Source: XBB1006 sp051877515 (lineage in GTDB: Bacteria > Bacillota > Clostridia > Lachnospirales > Lachnospiraceae). From it: a stretch of DNA of 64,000 nucleotides. The position numbers and the translations under genes were made by a program. Position 1 is the stretch's first letter, and the number at the start of each line of letters is the position of its first letter. Location: contig JBJEIY010000017.1 of assembly GCA_051877515.1 (NCBI GenBank), positions 248,001 to 312,000 on the forward strand, written 5' to 3'. Under the pieces are notes generated by a model. That model worked only from the letters and a program-made list of their open reading frames with translations. It was not told the DNA's origin and made no database searches. Below, one piece after another: positions 51,294-59,546 of the stretch.

Positions 51294-53117
51294 ATGCAGT
51301 TGAATCAAGCCCAGAAGGAGGCTGTTATGCACAGGAGTGGACCCCTGCTTGTGCTTGCAGCCCCCGGAAGCGGCAAAACAAAGGTTATCTGTAACAGGGT
51401 CCAGTATCTGATTGAAGAGTGTGGCGTTTTGCCCGAGCGCATTTGTGCGCTTACTTTTACCAAAGAAGCTGCAAAAGAAATGCAGCAGCGGATCAATCAA
51501 AATCATTCTTATCCGGTTTGTTTAGGAACCGTCCATAGTTTATGTTATCAAATCGTATCCCAACATTCGATTTTTAAATCAGGAAAACTTATTACCACAG
51601 CCCAAAGGCGTGAACTGATCGGTAGAATCCTACAGGAACAACATCAGAAAGAGCCGTATTATACGGTTGGAAGAGAGGAAGTGGAGATTGCTTCTAATGA
51701 AATCACAAAAGAGGCTTCCGTCCCGGGAAAGGAAGAAGACAGGGGAGCCGTTTCTTTGTATGCGCTGTATCAGAAGCGAAAAAGGGAATTAAGCCTGATA
51801 GATTATGATGACCTGCTTCTTTTGGCAATGCGGATCCTGATAACGGAAAAACAGGATCGGTTAAAATGGCAGAAAAGATTTGAATATTATATGGTGGACG
51901 AATTCCAGGACTTAAATGAAATCCAGTTCCGGATCCTGGACGTTCTGTCAGCCCAACAGGAGAACATTATGGCAGTTGGGGATGATGATCAGTCAATATA
52001 CGGATTTCGTGGTTCTTCCCCGGATATTATGGAAAAATTCCGGGAAAGATATCCTGACTGCCATCAGGTATGTCTGAACACAAATTACCGCAGTGTAGAT
52101 TCTATTATAGAATTATCAGGCAAGTGTATCCAAAATAATCATAATCGTATTGTGAAACAGATCCGGGGTACCGGGCAAAAAACAGGACGGATTGAATGTC
52201 ACGGCTTTTCAACGAAAAAGGAACAGGCAGAATACATCATAAAAACCGTCAAAAAATTTAATAAGGACTTAAAAAACAACACAAACGAAGAAAACAATAG
52301 AAACACAGCAATTTTGTTTCGAACAAGGAGAGAATTAGAAGAATTTTATGACCTGGTAAATAAGGATGCGCAAGATGCGGATAAGAACTATCTTCAGATG
52401 CAGAGCAGCCTGCTTCAGGATTTAAAGCACTATGCATCTCTTTTTCAAAGACCGGATAATCTGCAGGATATCTTAGCGATCATGAATCATCCGGATCGTG
52501 GATTATCCAGGATTTTTATGCCGGTAGAAGAGTTTTCCTTATCGGTATGGGAGCAGTTTTGCAAAAGAAGTAAGGCCTATGATCAGGCAGAAAAAATCTC
52601 TCTTTTCCGTACACAGCTGGAAAACGCATTTTCTTTTGGACCGGCTTTAGGCATAAGGTATCTAATGGATGCATGTGGATACAGAGCTTATATTATAGAT
52701 AAATATAATAAAAACGGAACTGAAAAAAACGAACTGGAAATTACACTAAAAGCCATTCTGAATGATCTTAATTCATTAAATTGGAAAGAATTTGAAGAGA
52801 AATTAAACTATAAATTAATTAATTTGAATAAGGAGATGCAGGGGGACAGAGAGACTCTGTACAAACAGGTTCCGGGAGGGACCTGTTTACTTACCATGCA
52901 TGCTGCAAAAGGATTGGAGTTTCAGAATGTTGTTCTTCCAAATTTAAATGAGGGAATGTTTCCATCTGCAAAAAGCATCCGACAGGGTGAACTGGAGCAG
53001 GAGAGGAGACTGTTTTACGTAGCTATGACCAGAGCCAGACAAAATCTGCTCTTTACTTATTTATCGGAGGGAGAGAAAAAGAAAAAATCCCGGTTCCTTT
53101 CAGAACTGGGATTTTAG
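51294..53117 (+). CDS. UvrD/Rep-family ATP-dependent DNA helicase
   Basis: This superfamily 1 helicase is 607 aa long, shorter than PcrA/UvrD (about 720), mainly in domain 2B and the C-terminus. Motifs in order are Q motif LNQAQKEAVMHRSGPLLVLA, Walker A APGSGKT, TFTKEAAKEMQQRI, motif II MVDEFQDLN, motif III VGDDDQSIYGFRG, motif IV LNTNYRSVDSII, motif V LTMHAAKGLEFQNV and motif VI ERRLFYVAMTRARQNL. It starts 16 bases after gltX with only a weak ribosome site, so it may be coupled to gltX. A role in DNA repair is likely. Confidence 0.93.
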   Translation: MQLNQAQKEAVMHRSGPLLVLAAPGSGKTKVICNRVQYLIEECGVLPERICALTFTKEAAKEMQQRINQNHSYPVCLGTVHSLCYQIVSQHSIFKSGKLITTAQRRELIGRILQEQHQKEPYYTVGREEVEIASNEITKEASVPGKEEDRGAVSLYALYQKRKRELSLIDYDDLLLLAMRILITEKQDRLKWQKRFEYYMVDEFQDLNEIQFRILDVLSAQQENIMAVGDDDQSIYGFRGSSPDIMEKFRERYPDCHQVCLNTNYRSVDSIIELSGKCIQNNHNRIVKQIRGTGQKTGRIECHGFSTKKEQAEYIIKTVKKFNKDLKNNTNEENNRNTAILFRTRRELEEFYDLVNKDAQDADKNYLQMQSSLLQDLKHYASLFQRPDNLQDILAIMNHPDRGLSRIFMPVEEFSLSVWEQFCKRSKAYDQAEKISLFRTQLENAFSFGPALGIRYLMDACGYRAYIIDKYNKNGTEKNELEITLKAILNDLNSLNWKEFEEKLNYKLINLNKEMQGDRETLYKQVPGGTCLLTMHAAKGLEFQNVVLPNLNEGMFPSAKSIRQGELEQERRLFYVAMTRARQNLLFTYLSEGEKKKKSRFLSELGF

Positions 53118-53122
53118 ATAAC

Positions 53123-53431
53123 CTACATTTCTTCAAACAGAATCTCATCGAAAAGCTCGTCGATATAGTCTGATACTTTTTCATATTCTTCCTCGTTCTG
53201 GATGTTCTCCAGATAGTAGTCGTCATCACCTTTTTCGAAATAACGGTAAACAAACACTTCACATTCTTCGCAATCGGGATCCAGGGCCTGTTCCTGTGGC
53301 TCCAGCACGATGTAGTCTTGTCCTTCTAATTCGAAAATGGTTAAGATCTCACAGTCAAGTTCTGTTCCGTCATCTAAGGATAAGGTTACCATTACATCAT
53401 CATCTAAGATATCCGTAGTTTCATCGCTCAT
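53123..53431 (-). CDS. DUF1292 family protein (YrzB-like)
   Basis: This very acidic 102-aa protein belongs to the family of Bacillus YrzB. Its core is VTLSLDDGTELDCEILTIFELEGQDYIVLEP, and it ends in a Glu/Asp-rich tail. Function is unknown. It is convergent with the helicase gene, ending only six bases from its stop, and lies 14 bases downstream of the HD-GYP gene on the same strand, so those two are probably one operon. Confidence 0.88.
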   Translation of the reverse strand: MSDETTDILDDDVMVTLSLDDGTELDCEILTIFELEGQDYIVLEPQEQALDPDCEECEVFVYRYFEKGDDDYYLENIQNEEEYEKVSDYIDELFDEILFEEM

Positions 53432-53445
53432 AGTTCTACACCTCG

Positions 53446-54579
53446 TTACATTATTTCCTGAATCGATAATTCAGGGTGTTGGGACAGATCTACAAATTCA
53501 CGGGTGGGAAGATAAATCGTTGGCCGTGCCAACTGGTCTTTATTCTTCCACACAATCTGTCCACTGCTTCCGTTATTTAATATTACATTATTATGCATAT
53601 AACTGTCTACTATATGATTCAAAAAAGTGGTAACATAAGTGGGGTTATATTTATGGAAGCCTTCCTTTTCAAAGGTGGCGATCACTTCAAAGGGGCAGAT
53701 AGCATCCCGGTAGCAGCGTTTGCTGGTCATGGCATCATATACATCTGCAATAGAAACGATTACAGCAAAAGGATCGATGTCTTCCTGGATCAGACCCAAA
53801 GGATATCCGCTGGCATCGCACCGTTCATGATGCATTAAAGCAGCACGTTTAATACGATGATCCAGGGGTAGTTTTTTCAAAATCTCATAACCAAGGATGG
53901 AATGACGTTTAATGAGAGCGTATTCTTCTTTGGAGAGAGCCCCAGGTTTGGACAGTATCGCTTTGGGAATTTTAATCTTTCCGATGTCATGTAACAATCC
54001 GCAAAGTGTAAGAATATCAATGTCTTCGCGGCTGTAATTCATCCACTGTCCCATGAGTCTGCATAGAATTCCAACATTAATGCTGTGAGTATAGGTTGAT
54101 TCATCCGCTTTCCGGATGGTATGTAAAATACTATAGATATCAACGGTTTCCTGCATGGAATCAAATAAAGTGAGCATTTGTGCCAGCAGAGATTCCCCAT
54201 TGGGATCTTCAATCTTTAAAATAACATCATTGATACGTGTTTTTAACGTTTCAATACTCTCTAAAAATGTATTTTTAAAATGTTTACATTCGATATGATT
54301 CCGGGTATGTTTCTGTAAAGAAATGATATCGGTTTTAGGCGAAGGAGAAGAAACGATGGAGGATTGACAGATTTCTTCCTGAACTGATTGAGGCTTTTGC
54401 GCAGAGGTGTTTTCTTCTGATACAATATAAGCTTCCTGAACATTGAAAAAATCAAGATGACAGATCATCACTTTCGTAAGCGGTACATTGGCGCCTACAA
54501 TGACCTGATGAGCTTTACTTAGAATTGGTCTGGCGGTAATCATGCCCGGCACCAGATCTTTCGTCTGTACAATCTTCAT
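53446..54579 (-). CDS. HD-GYP domain protein, probable cyclic di-GMP phosphodiesterase
   Basis: This 377-aa protein has an N-terminal region of about 55 residues (LVPGMITARPILSKAHQVIVGAN), typical of the small domain ahead of HD-GYP. A Gln/Ser-rich linker follows, then the HD-GYP domain with HD at residues 197-198 (CGLLHDIGKIKIP), His226, the HH pair at 250-251 and the GYP at 258-260. Complete metal ligands argue for activity on c-di-GMP or a related dinucleotide. AGGAGG lies about 14 bases before ATG, an unusually long spacing. With flagellar genes in the window, control of motility is plausible. Confidence 0.9.
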   Translation of the reverse strand: MKIVQTKDLVPGMITARPILSKAHQVIVGANVPLTKVMICHLDFFNVQEAYIVSEENTSAQKPQSVQEEICQSSIVSSPSPKTDIISLQKHTRNHIECKHFKNTFLESIETLKTRINDVILKIEDPNGESLLAQMLTLFDSMQETVDIYSILHTIRKADESTYTHSINVGILCRLMGQWMNYSREDIDILTLCGLLHDIGKIKIPKAILSKPGALSKEEYALIKRHSILGYEILKKLPLDHRIKRAALMHHERCDASGYPLGLIQEDIDPFAVIVSIADVYDAMTSKRCYRDAICPFEVIATFEKEGFHKYNPTYVTTFLNHIVDSYMHNNVILNNGSSGQIVWKNKDQLARPTIYLPTREFVDLSQHPELSIQEIM

Positions 54580-54617
54580 AGCGATGTTTGCTTCCTCCTA
54601 ATGTGTGTCTTTAATTT

Positions 54618-54646
54618 AGTATATGTGTCCAAATTGTGAAAGTCAA
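54618..54646 (-). promoter_or_regulatory. Promoter of the HD-GYP gene
   Basis: On the minus strand TTGACT (54641-54646) and TATACT (54618-54623) are 17 bp apart. Confidence 0.65.
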
Positions 54647-54712
54647 TAACAAATTTGAAAAAATTATTTCAAAAAGAGAAACAAAAGTTACATTTTATTT
54701 ATATCACCTTAT

Positions 54713-54803
54713 GATATAATGAGTGCAAGCGAGGAAAATGGATGCTTGCATACATTTGACGAGCGACGAAATTATTGAGTGAGCTACGCTCACGATATAA
54801 TGA
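54713..54803. repeat. Dispersed palindromic repeat, copy B
   Basis: This copy runs from GATATAATGAG (54713) to GATATAATGA (54794-54803), with an 81-bp period between the TATAATG motifs. A 35-bp block including GTGAGC-TAC-GCTCAC and GATATAATGA is identical to copy A (49653-49688). The GCAAGC...GCTTGC arms are also kept. A degenerate start of a further unit (AAGTAAGTGGAGGAAGAGG) follows and supplies the GGAGGA ribosome site of the TraX-like gene. Confidence 0.8.
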
Positions 54804-54827
54804 AAGTAAGTGGAGGAAGAGGATTCT

Positions 54828-55499
54828 ATGATACAACAACTTGAGTCGTGGATAAAAACCCACGGATTAACAGGAACACAGTTAAAGATTCTGGCAATTG
54901 CAGCCATGTTCATAGATCATTTAGGAGCAATCTGTTTTCCGGACAGCATTGCTTTCAGGGTGATCGGAAGGATCTCTTTTCCGATTTTTTGTTTTCTGAT
55001 TTCAGAAGGAGCATATCATACATCAAATATACGAAAGTATGAGATGCGCTTATTTCTGTTTGCCCTGTTGTCGGAAATTCCTTTTGATCTGGCGTTTTAT
55101 GGAAGAATACTATACTGGGAACACCAGAATGTTTTTTTTACCCTGCTGGCGGGGTTGCTTTGTATTGATGTGATTCAACACCAATCTCGTAGCCGGGGGC
55201 TGGTAGCGTTTATGATTCTGGCAGTAATCACTCAGATTTCCAATACAGATTACGGTGCTGCAGGTGTGTTGTTTGTTCTGCTGTTTTATCTGTACAGGAA
55301 CCGGCCGATCCAGGGGCAGTTACTGTTTGGAATTACTAATTATTTTTGCTTTTTTAGTCCCTTGCAGGCTTGCGCCGGTTTTGCCAGCATTCCATTGTTG
55401 TTTTACAGCGGTAAACCCGGCAGAAGAATGCGATGGCTGTTTTACCTGTTTTATCCACTGCATCTTTTACTGTTGGCAGGTATCAAACGTTTTTTATAA
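54828..55499 (+). CDS. TraX-like integral membrane protein
   Basis: This 223-aa protein has about seven hydrophobic helices. It shows the TraX pattern LKILAIAAMFIDHLGAICFP, RVIGRISFPIFCFLISEGAYHT and LFALLSEIPFDLAFYG. TraX acetylates F-pilin in plasmids, but chromosomal relatives such as this are of unknown acyltransferase function. ATG 54828 follows GGAGGAAGAGG, which comes from the end of the dispersed repeat. An in-frame GTG-type start further upstream is unlikely. The next gene starts 17 bases later. Confidence 0.85.
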   Translation: MIQQLESWIKTHGLTGTQLKILAIAAMFIDHLGAICFPDSIAFRVIGRISFPIFCFLISEGAYHTSNIRKYEMRLFLFALLSEIPFDLAFYGRILYWEHQNVFFTLLAGLLCIDVIQHQSRSRGLVAFMILAVITQISNTDYGAAGVLFVLLFYLYRNRPIQGQLLFGITNYFCFFSPLQACAGFASIPLLFYSGKPGRRMRWLFYLFYPLHLLLLAGIKRFL

Positions 55500-55516
55500 T
55501 AGTAGGAGAGCATAAA

Positions 55517-56059
55517 ATGAAAATATGGAGTCACTTTAAAACCATTACGCATCACAAGTGGCTGGTGATGACACACTGCTTTCGATTAGGGATGTTTTAC
55601 CAGGGACTTATGCATGATCTGTCAAAGTATTCTCCTGTTGAATTCATAGCAGGCTGCAAGTTTTATACACCCGGTATAAGTCCACATAATATTGCAAGAA
55701 AAGAATTAGGGTATTCTGCTGCCTGGCTGCATCATAAGGGAAGAAATAAACATCACTTTGAGTACTGGCTGGACTATGATCCTAAGTCGGGAAAGGCTCT
55801 TTCCGGAATGCGCATGCCAATGAAATATGTAGTGGAGATGTTTGTGGACAGAGTTTGTGCATGTAAGAATTATGCCGGTGAAGCATATAATGACCGGAGT
55901 GCGCTGGATTATTACAATAGAGGAAAAGACCATTATATTATCCATCCGGATGCACAGGAACTTTTGGAAGAGCTTCTGCAGATGCTGGCAGAAGAGGGGG
56001 AAGAGAAGACCTTCCGGTATATTAAAACCCGGGTATTAACGGGCAAGCGCCCCTATTAG
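55517..56059 (+). CDS. DUF5662 family protein
   Basis: This 180-aa soluble protein of unknown function has conserved His and Asp residues in an HD-like layout: ITHHKWLVMTHCF, QGLMHDLSKYSPVEF, AWLHHKGRNKHHFEYW and VVEMFVDRVCACKNY. This suggests a metal-binding helical enzyme. ATG 55517 follows GTAGGAGAG. The longer frame from 55433 lies within the TraX-like gene. It is probably co-transcribed with it. Confidence 0.83.
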   Translation: MKIWSHFKTITHHKWLVMTHCFRLGMFYQGLMHDLSKYSPVEFIAGCKFYTPGISPHNIARKELGYSAAWLHHKGRNKHHFEYWLDYDPKSGKALSGMRMPMKYVVEMFVDRVCACKNYAGEAYNDRSALDYYNRGKDHYIIHPDAQELLEELLQMLAEEGEEKTFRYIKTRVLTGKRPY

Positions 56060-56099
56060 TTGCTTTTCGAAATATTCTGATATGGAAAGGCACTTTACC

Positions 56100-56144
56100 T
56101 AACCGATTCTCATAGATTATAAAAAGGGTAACAGGAATCGGTTA
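56100..56144 (+). promoter_or_regulatory. Inverted repeat overlapping the start of the SigK-like gene
   Basis: TAACCGATTC (56100-56109) and GAATCGGTTA (56135-56144) form a 10-bp perfect inverted repeat with a 25-nt loop. The right arm ends on the A of the ATG and begins next to the AGGA ribosome site. It could act as an mRNA hairpin hiding the start or as a protein-binding dyad. Confidence 0.5.
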
Positions 56145-56788
56145 TGAGGGCTTTTTTGGAACCTCTTGACAAAGAGGAGGAGAATAAGTATTTCCGGCAG
56201 ATGAAAAATGGAGATCTTGTTGCCAGAAACATTTTGATAGAACGAAACATGCGTCTGGTAGCACATATTGCGAAGAAATACCAAAACAGTGAAGATGAAA
56301 TGGATGATCTGATCTCTATCGGAACATTTGGACTGATCAAGGCCATCATGACCTTTGATGATAAAAAAGGAAGTAAACTGGCGACTTATAGTGCACGATG
56401 CATTGAAAATGAATTACTGATGTATATGCGTACCAAAAAGAAAAGTTCCCGGGATGTGTCATTGTATGAACAGATTGGAACGGATAAGGAGGGAAATCAT
56501 CTTCGATTGATGGATATCCTCGATTCCGGACAGCGGGATTTAAGCTATCATGCAGAAGTTGGAGAAGCCGTGGAAAAGCTGCGTCGGAATATGAAAGACG
56601 TACTGAACGAGAGGGAGCAATGGATTATCATCAGACGATACGGGTTGGATGGAAATGAACCATGTACGCAGATGGAGGTGGCAAAGGAACTAAAGATTTC
56701 CAGATCCTATGTCAGTCGGATCGAGAAAAAGGCTTTGCATAAACTGTTTGAACTTTTGGAAGGCAAAGAAAACCGAATGGCTTTATAA
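56144..56788 (+). CDS. sigK: Sporulation sigma factor, SigK-like
   Basis: This 214-aa sigma-70 family protein matches SigK/SigE types: PLDKEEENKYFRQMKNGDLVARNILIERNMRLVAHIAKKY (region 1.2-2.1), DDLISIGTFGLIKAIMTFDDKKGSKLATYSARCIENE (2.2-2.4), and a C-terminal region 4 helix-turn-helix (TQMEVAKELKISRSYVSRIEKKAL). It lacks the long N-terminal pro-sequence of B. subtilis pro-SigK, as is usual in clostridia. The frame is uninterrupted, so no skin element is present. It fits the cotJ cluster, whose promoter may depend on it. Confidence 0.87.
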   Translation: MRAFLEPLDKEEENKYFRQMKNGDLVARNILIERNMRLVAHIAKKYQNSEDEMDDLISIGTFGLIKAIMTFDDKKGSKLATYSARCIENELLMYMRTKKKSSRDVSLYEQIGTDKEGNHLRLMDILDSGQRDLSYHAEVGEAVEKLRRNMKDVLNEREQWIIIRRYGLDGNEPCTQMEVAKELKISRSYVSRIEKKALHKLFELLEGKENRMAL

Positions 56789-56832
56789 AAAATTAAGATT
56801 TCGTTCCATTGTAAATTTCATAAAATGTGCTA

Positions 56833-56873
56833 GGATAACCTTACAAATTCTTTTGCAAGGTTATTCTTTTTTT
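56833..56873 (+). terminator. Rho-independent terminator of the sigK-like gene
   Basis: A 15-position stem with one mismatch and one G-U (56833-56847 with 56852-56866) has a 4-nt loop and is followed by seven Ts. Confidence 0.9.
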
Positions 56874-56914
56874 CTTAATTTATTCCACATAATACAATTA
56901 AAGGAGGAAAGCTT

Positions 56915-58465
56915 ATGCTGGGACAGGCAAAGTCTGTCATGTTGCAGGGAGCAACAGGCCTGATCATTTCCGTTGAATGCGATGTTTCGCAGGGAATGCC
57001 GGGCTTTCAAATGGTGGGATATTTAAGCTCGGAAGTACGTGAAGCCAAGGAAAGAGTAGTGGCAGCACTTCGAAACAGTAATTATAAGATCACACCCAGA
57101 AAGACAACCATAAACCTTATGCCGGCCTGTATACACAAGTCCGGTACAGGATTTGACCTGCCGATCGCAGTGGCCATAGGACAAGCATATGGTCTGGTGG
57201 ATTGTAGGTTTATAGACGAAATCATCTTTGCAGGAGAGATAAATCTAACCGGAAGGATACAGAAGATTTCCGGGATATTGCCCATGATCCTGGAAGCCAG
57301 AAGGCAGGGATATCATTTTTGCATGGTGCCGGAAGAAAACTATGAAGAAGCAGACCTGATAGAGGGGATGCAGGTAATCGGTGTGAATCATTTGTCACAG
57401 GTTTTTTCGCTTCTTTTGAAAAACAGTCCCAAAGAAATGATGGAAGCTTTTCAAAAGAAACCGGGGGCCATCAAAGAGAATGGAAACAATAAGACACAAG
57501 AACAGGATATTCCGGATTTCAACGAAATAAGGGGACAGTTTGCCCTGAAACGGGCATGTGAAGTAGCAGCCGGAGGAATGCATAATCTTTTGATGGTAGG
57601 TCCGCCGGGAGCAGGAAAGACCATGATGGCTAAAGCAATGACTGCAATTCTGCCGAAACTGTCTAAGGAAGAACAACTTGAAGTGGCCTCTGTATATAGT
57701 ATCAGTGGAAAGTTTCAGGAAATCAGGCAATATCCGGAGAACAGACCATTCCGAAACCCGCACCATTCCATTACCACAAAGGGACTGATCGGAGGAGGAA
57801 ATCCTGTCCGCCCCGGGGAGGTGAGTCTTGCAAATCATGGGATCTTGTTCATGGATGAGCTTGCAGAGTGTTCCGGTGAAAGCCTGGAAGCATTACGGCA
57901 ACCCCTGGAGGAGGGAAAAGTAAATGTTATACGGACCAATGGAACCTATACTTTTCCGGCAAAATTCAGTCTTATTGCCGCTATGAATCCCTGTCCCTGT
58001 GGATACTATCCGGATCTGGGCAGATGCACCTGCACACCACCTATGATACGCCGGTATCAGAGGAAGATCAGCGGTCCGTTACTTGACCGCATTGATATGT
58101 GCGTGCAGGTTCCTGAAGTGGAGTTTTCCTGTCTGACCGGGGAAATGCAGGGCGATAGTTCAGCCGTGATCCTTAAGCGGGTGACCCGGGTCCATGAGCT
58201 GCAGAAGCAAAGATTTTCCGGAGAGGATATTTTGTTTAATTCCCAGATGAAGATGCCGCAGATTGAGAAGTATTGTATCTTATCTCCGGATCTTAAGAAC
58301 TATTTGGAAGATATTTTTGCAAAAATGCATTTATCTGCCAGATCCTATCATAGGATTTTAAAGGTAGCACGTACCATTGCTGATCTGGGTGGGCATGAGA
58401 ATATCATGAAACAGGATATCCAGGAAGCAATCCTGTATCGGGAGGCAGTAGGAATATGGAACTGA
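56915..58465 (+). CDS. comM: YifB/ComM-family Mg-chelatase-like AAA+ ATPase
   Basis: This 516-aa protein of the ComM type is a helicase that promotes branch migration during natural transformation in Haemophilus and Vibrio. The N-terminal Lon-like domain (GMPGFQMVGYLSSEVREAKERVVAALRNS) is followed by the AAA+ module: Walker A VGPPGAGKTM, HHSITTKGLIGGG, Walker B GILFMDELAE, and NPCPCGYYPD, which carries a Cys-rich insert. AAAGGAGGAAAG precedes ATG 56915. It overlaps dprA by 10 bases, which ties both to recombination of incoming DNA. Confidence 0.93.
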   Translation: MLGQAKSVMLQGATGLIISVECDVSQGMPGFQMVGYLSSEVREAKERVVAALRNSNYKITPRKTTINLMPACIHKSGTGFDLPIAVAIGQAYGLVDCRFIDEIIFAGEINLTGRIQKISGILPMILEARRQGYHFCMVPEENYEEADLIEGMQVIGVNHLSQVFSLLLKNSPKEMMEAFQKKPGAIKENGNNKTQEQDIPDFNEIRGQFALKRACEVAAGGMHNLLMVGPPGAGKTMMAKAMTAILPKLSKEEQLEVASVYSISGKFQEIRQYPENRPFRNPHHSITTKGLIGGGNPVRPGEVSLANHGILFMDELAECSGESLEALRQPLEEGKVNVIRTNGTYTFPAKFSLIAAMNPCPCGYYPDLGRCTCTPPMIRRYQRKISGPLLDRIDMCVQVPEVEFSCLTGEMQGDSSAVILKRVTRVHELQKQRFSGEDILFNSQMKMPQIEKYCILSPDLKNYLEDIFAKMHLSARSYHRILKVARTIADLGGHENIMKQDIQEAILYREAVGIWN

Positions 58466-59544
58466 ACATATGGTATTTTCTGACCAGACTTCCGGGAATC
58501 GGAGATGCGAAAATAAAAAAACTTCTGGAACGTTTTCCGGATCCTACAGATATTCTTAGGGCAGATAAGTCAGAACTGGCACAATGCAAAGCTCTTTCCG
58601 AAAAGGATTTGGAAACCATATTATTATATAGAAGAAATAGCGACAAAATTCGACAGGATTTTTCACTGTTAGAAAAAGAGAACATCAGATTTGTCGGGAG
58701 AACGGAGGAGGATTTTCCCCGGGAACTGCTGTATTGTCAGGATCCGCCAATGGGCTTGTTTGTAAAGGGAAGATTCGCTCCTGACGGAAAAAGAAAGCTT
58801 GCTATTGTCGGGGCCCGCATGTGCAGCCCCTATGGAAAAAGCATTACCCGTCAGATTGCCGGTATGTTGGCAGATTGCGGAGCGATCATTGTAAGCGGTA
58901 TGGCCAGAGGAATTGACGGACTGGCCCATGAAGAAGCATTGGATCATGGAGGCATAACGTATGCGGTTCTGGCCGGGGGTGTGGATGTGGTCTATCCGCC
59001 CGAACACCGAAAGCTATATGAACGGATTCTGGAACAGGGAGCACTGATCAGTGAGTATCCTCCCGGAACGAAACCATCCAAGGGGATGTTCCCAAGACGG
59101 AACCGGCTGATCAGCGGACTTTCAGAGGCAGTGATCCTTACGGAAGCCAGAAAACGTTCCGGCTCTTTGATCACAGCAGATCTGGCACTGGAGCAGGGAA
59201 AGGATATTTATGTGGTCCCGGGACGTTTGGATGATCCTTTAAGTGAAGGATGCAATGCCTATATCCGGCAGGGGGCCCAGATCATAACATCAATTCCGGA
59301 GCTTATTTATGACCTGCAACTATCTCCCGGGAAAAAATATGGGCAGATAGAAAAACAAAATTTTTCTCTTGAAAAAGAAGAATCATTGGTGTATAGTTGT
59401 CTACGTCTTACGCCGAAAGGGTTAGATGAAATTACACTGGAAAGCGGTCTCGGACTGATGAAGGTGTATGAGATCATCTCGAAACTAAGGGATTTGGGAT
59501 TGATTGAAGAGTGTTATATAAATCAATATATTAGGAGTAGATAA
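58456..59544 (+). CDS. dprA: DNA-processing protein DprA
   Basis: It loads RecA on incoming single-stranded DNA during transformation. The 362-aa protein has an N-terminal helix-hairpin-helix-like part (LTRLPGIGDAKIKKLLERF), the Rossmann-like core (AIVGARMCSPYGKSITRQIAGML, SGMARGIDGLAHEEAL, FPRRNRLISGLSEAVILTEA, GSLITADLALEQGKDIYVVPG) and a C-terminal winged helix (about 300-360). Start and stop are tightly linked to comM and topA. Confidence 0.95.
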   Translation: MELNIWYFLTRLPGIGDAKIKKLLERFPDPTDILRADKSELAQCKALSEKDLETILLYRRNSDKIRQDFSLLEKENIRFVGRTEEDFPRELLYCQDPPMGLFVKGRFAPDGKRKLAIVGARMCSPYGKSITRQIAGMLADCGAIIVSGMARGIDGLAHEEALDHGGITYAVLAGGVDVVYPPEHRKLYERILEQGALISEYPPGTKPSKGMFPRRNRLISGLSEAVILTEARKRSGSLITADLALEQGKDIYVVPGRLDDPLSEGCNAYIRQGAQIITSIPELIYDLQLSPGKKYGQIEKQNFSLEKEESLVYSCLRLTPKGLDEITLESGLGLMKVYEIISKLRDLGLIEECYINQYIRSR

Positions 59545-59546
59545 AA

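Noticed and set aside
56144..56788. Possible skin-type element splitting sigK, given a serine recombinase in the window
   Set aside because: The sigma factor frame is intact and the recombinase is 6.6 kb away with no repeats tying it to sigK.
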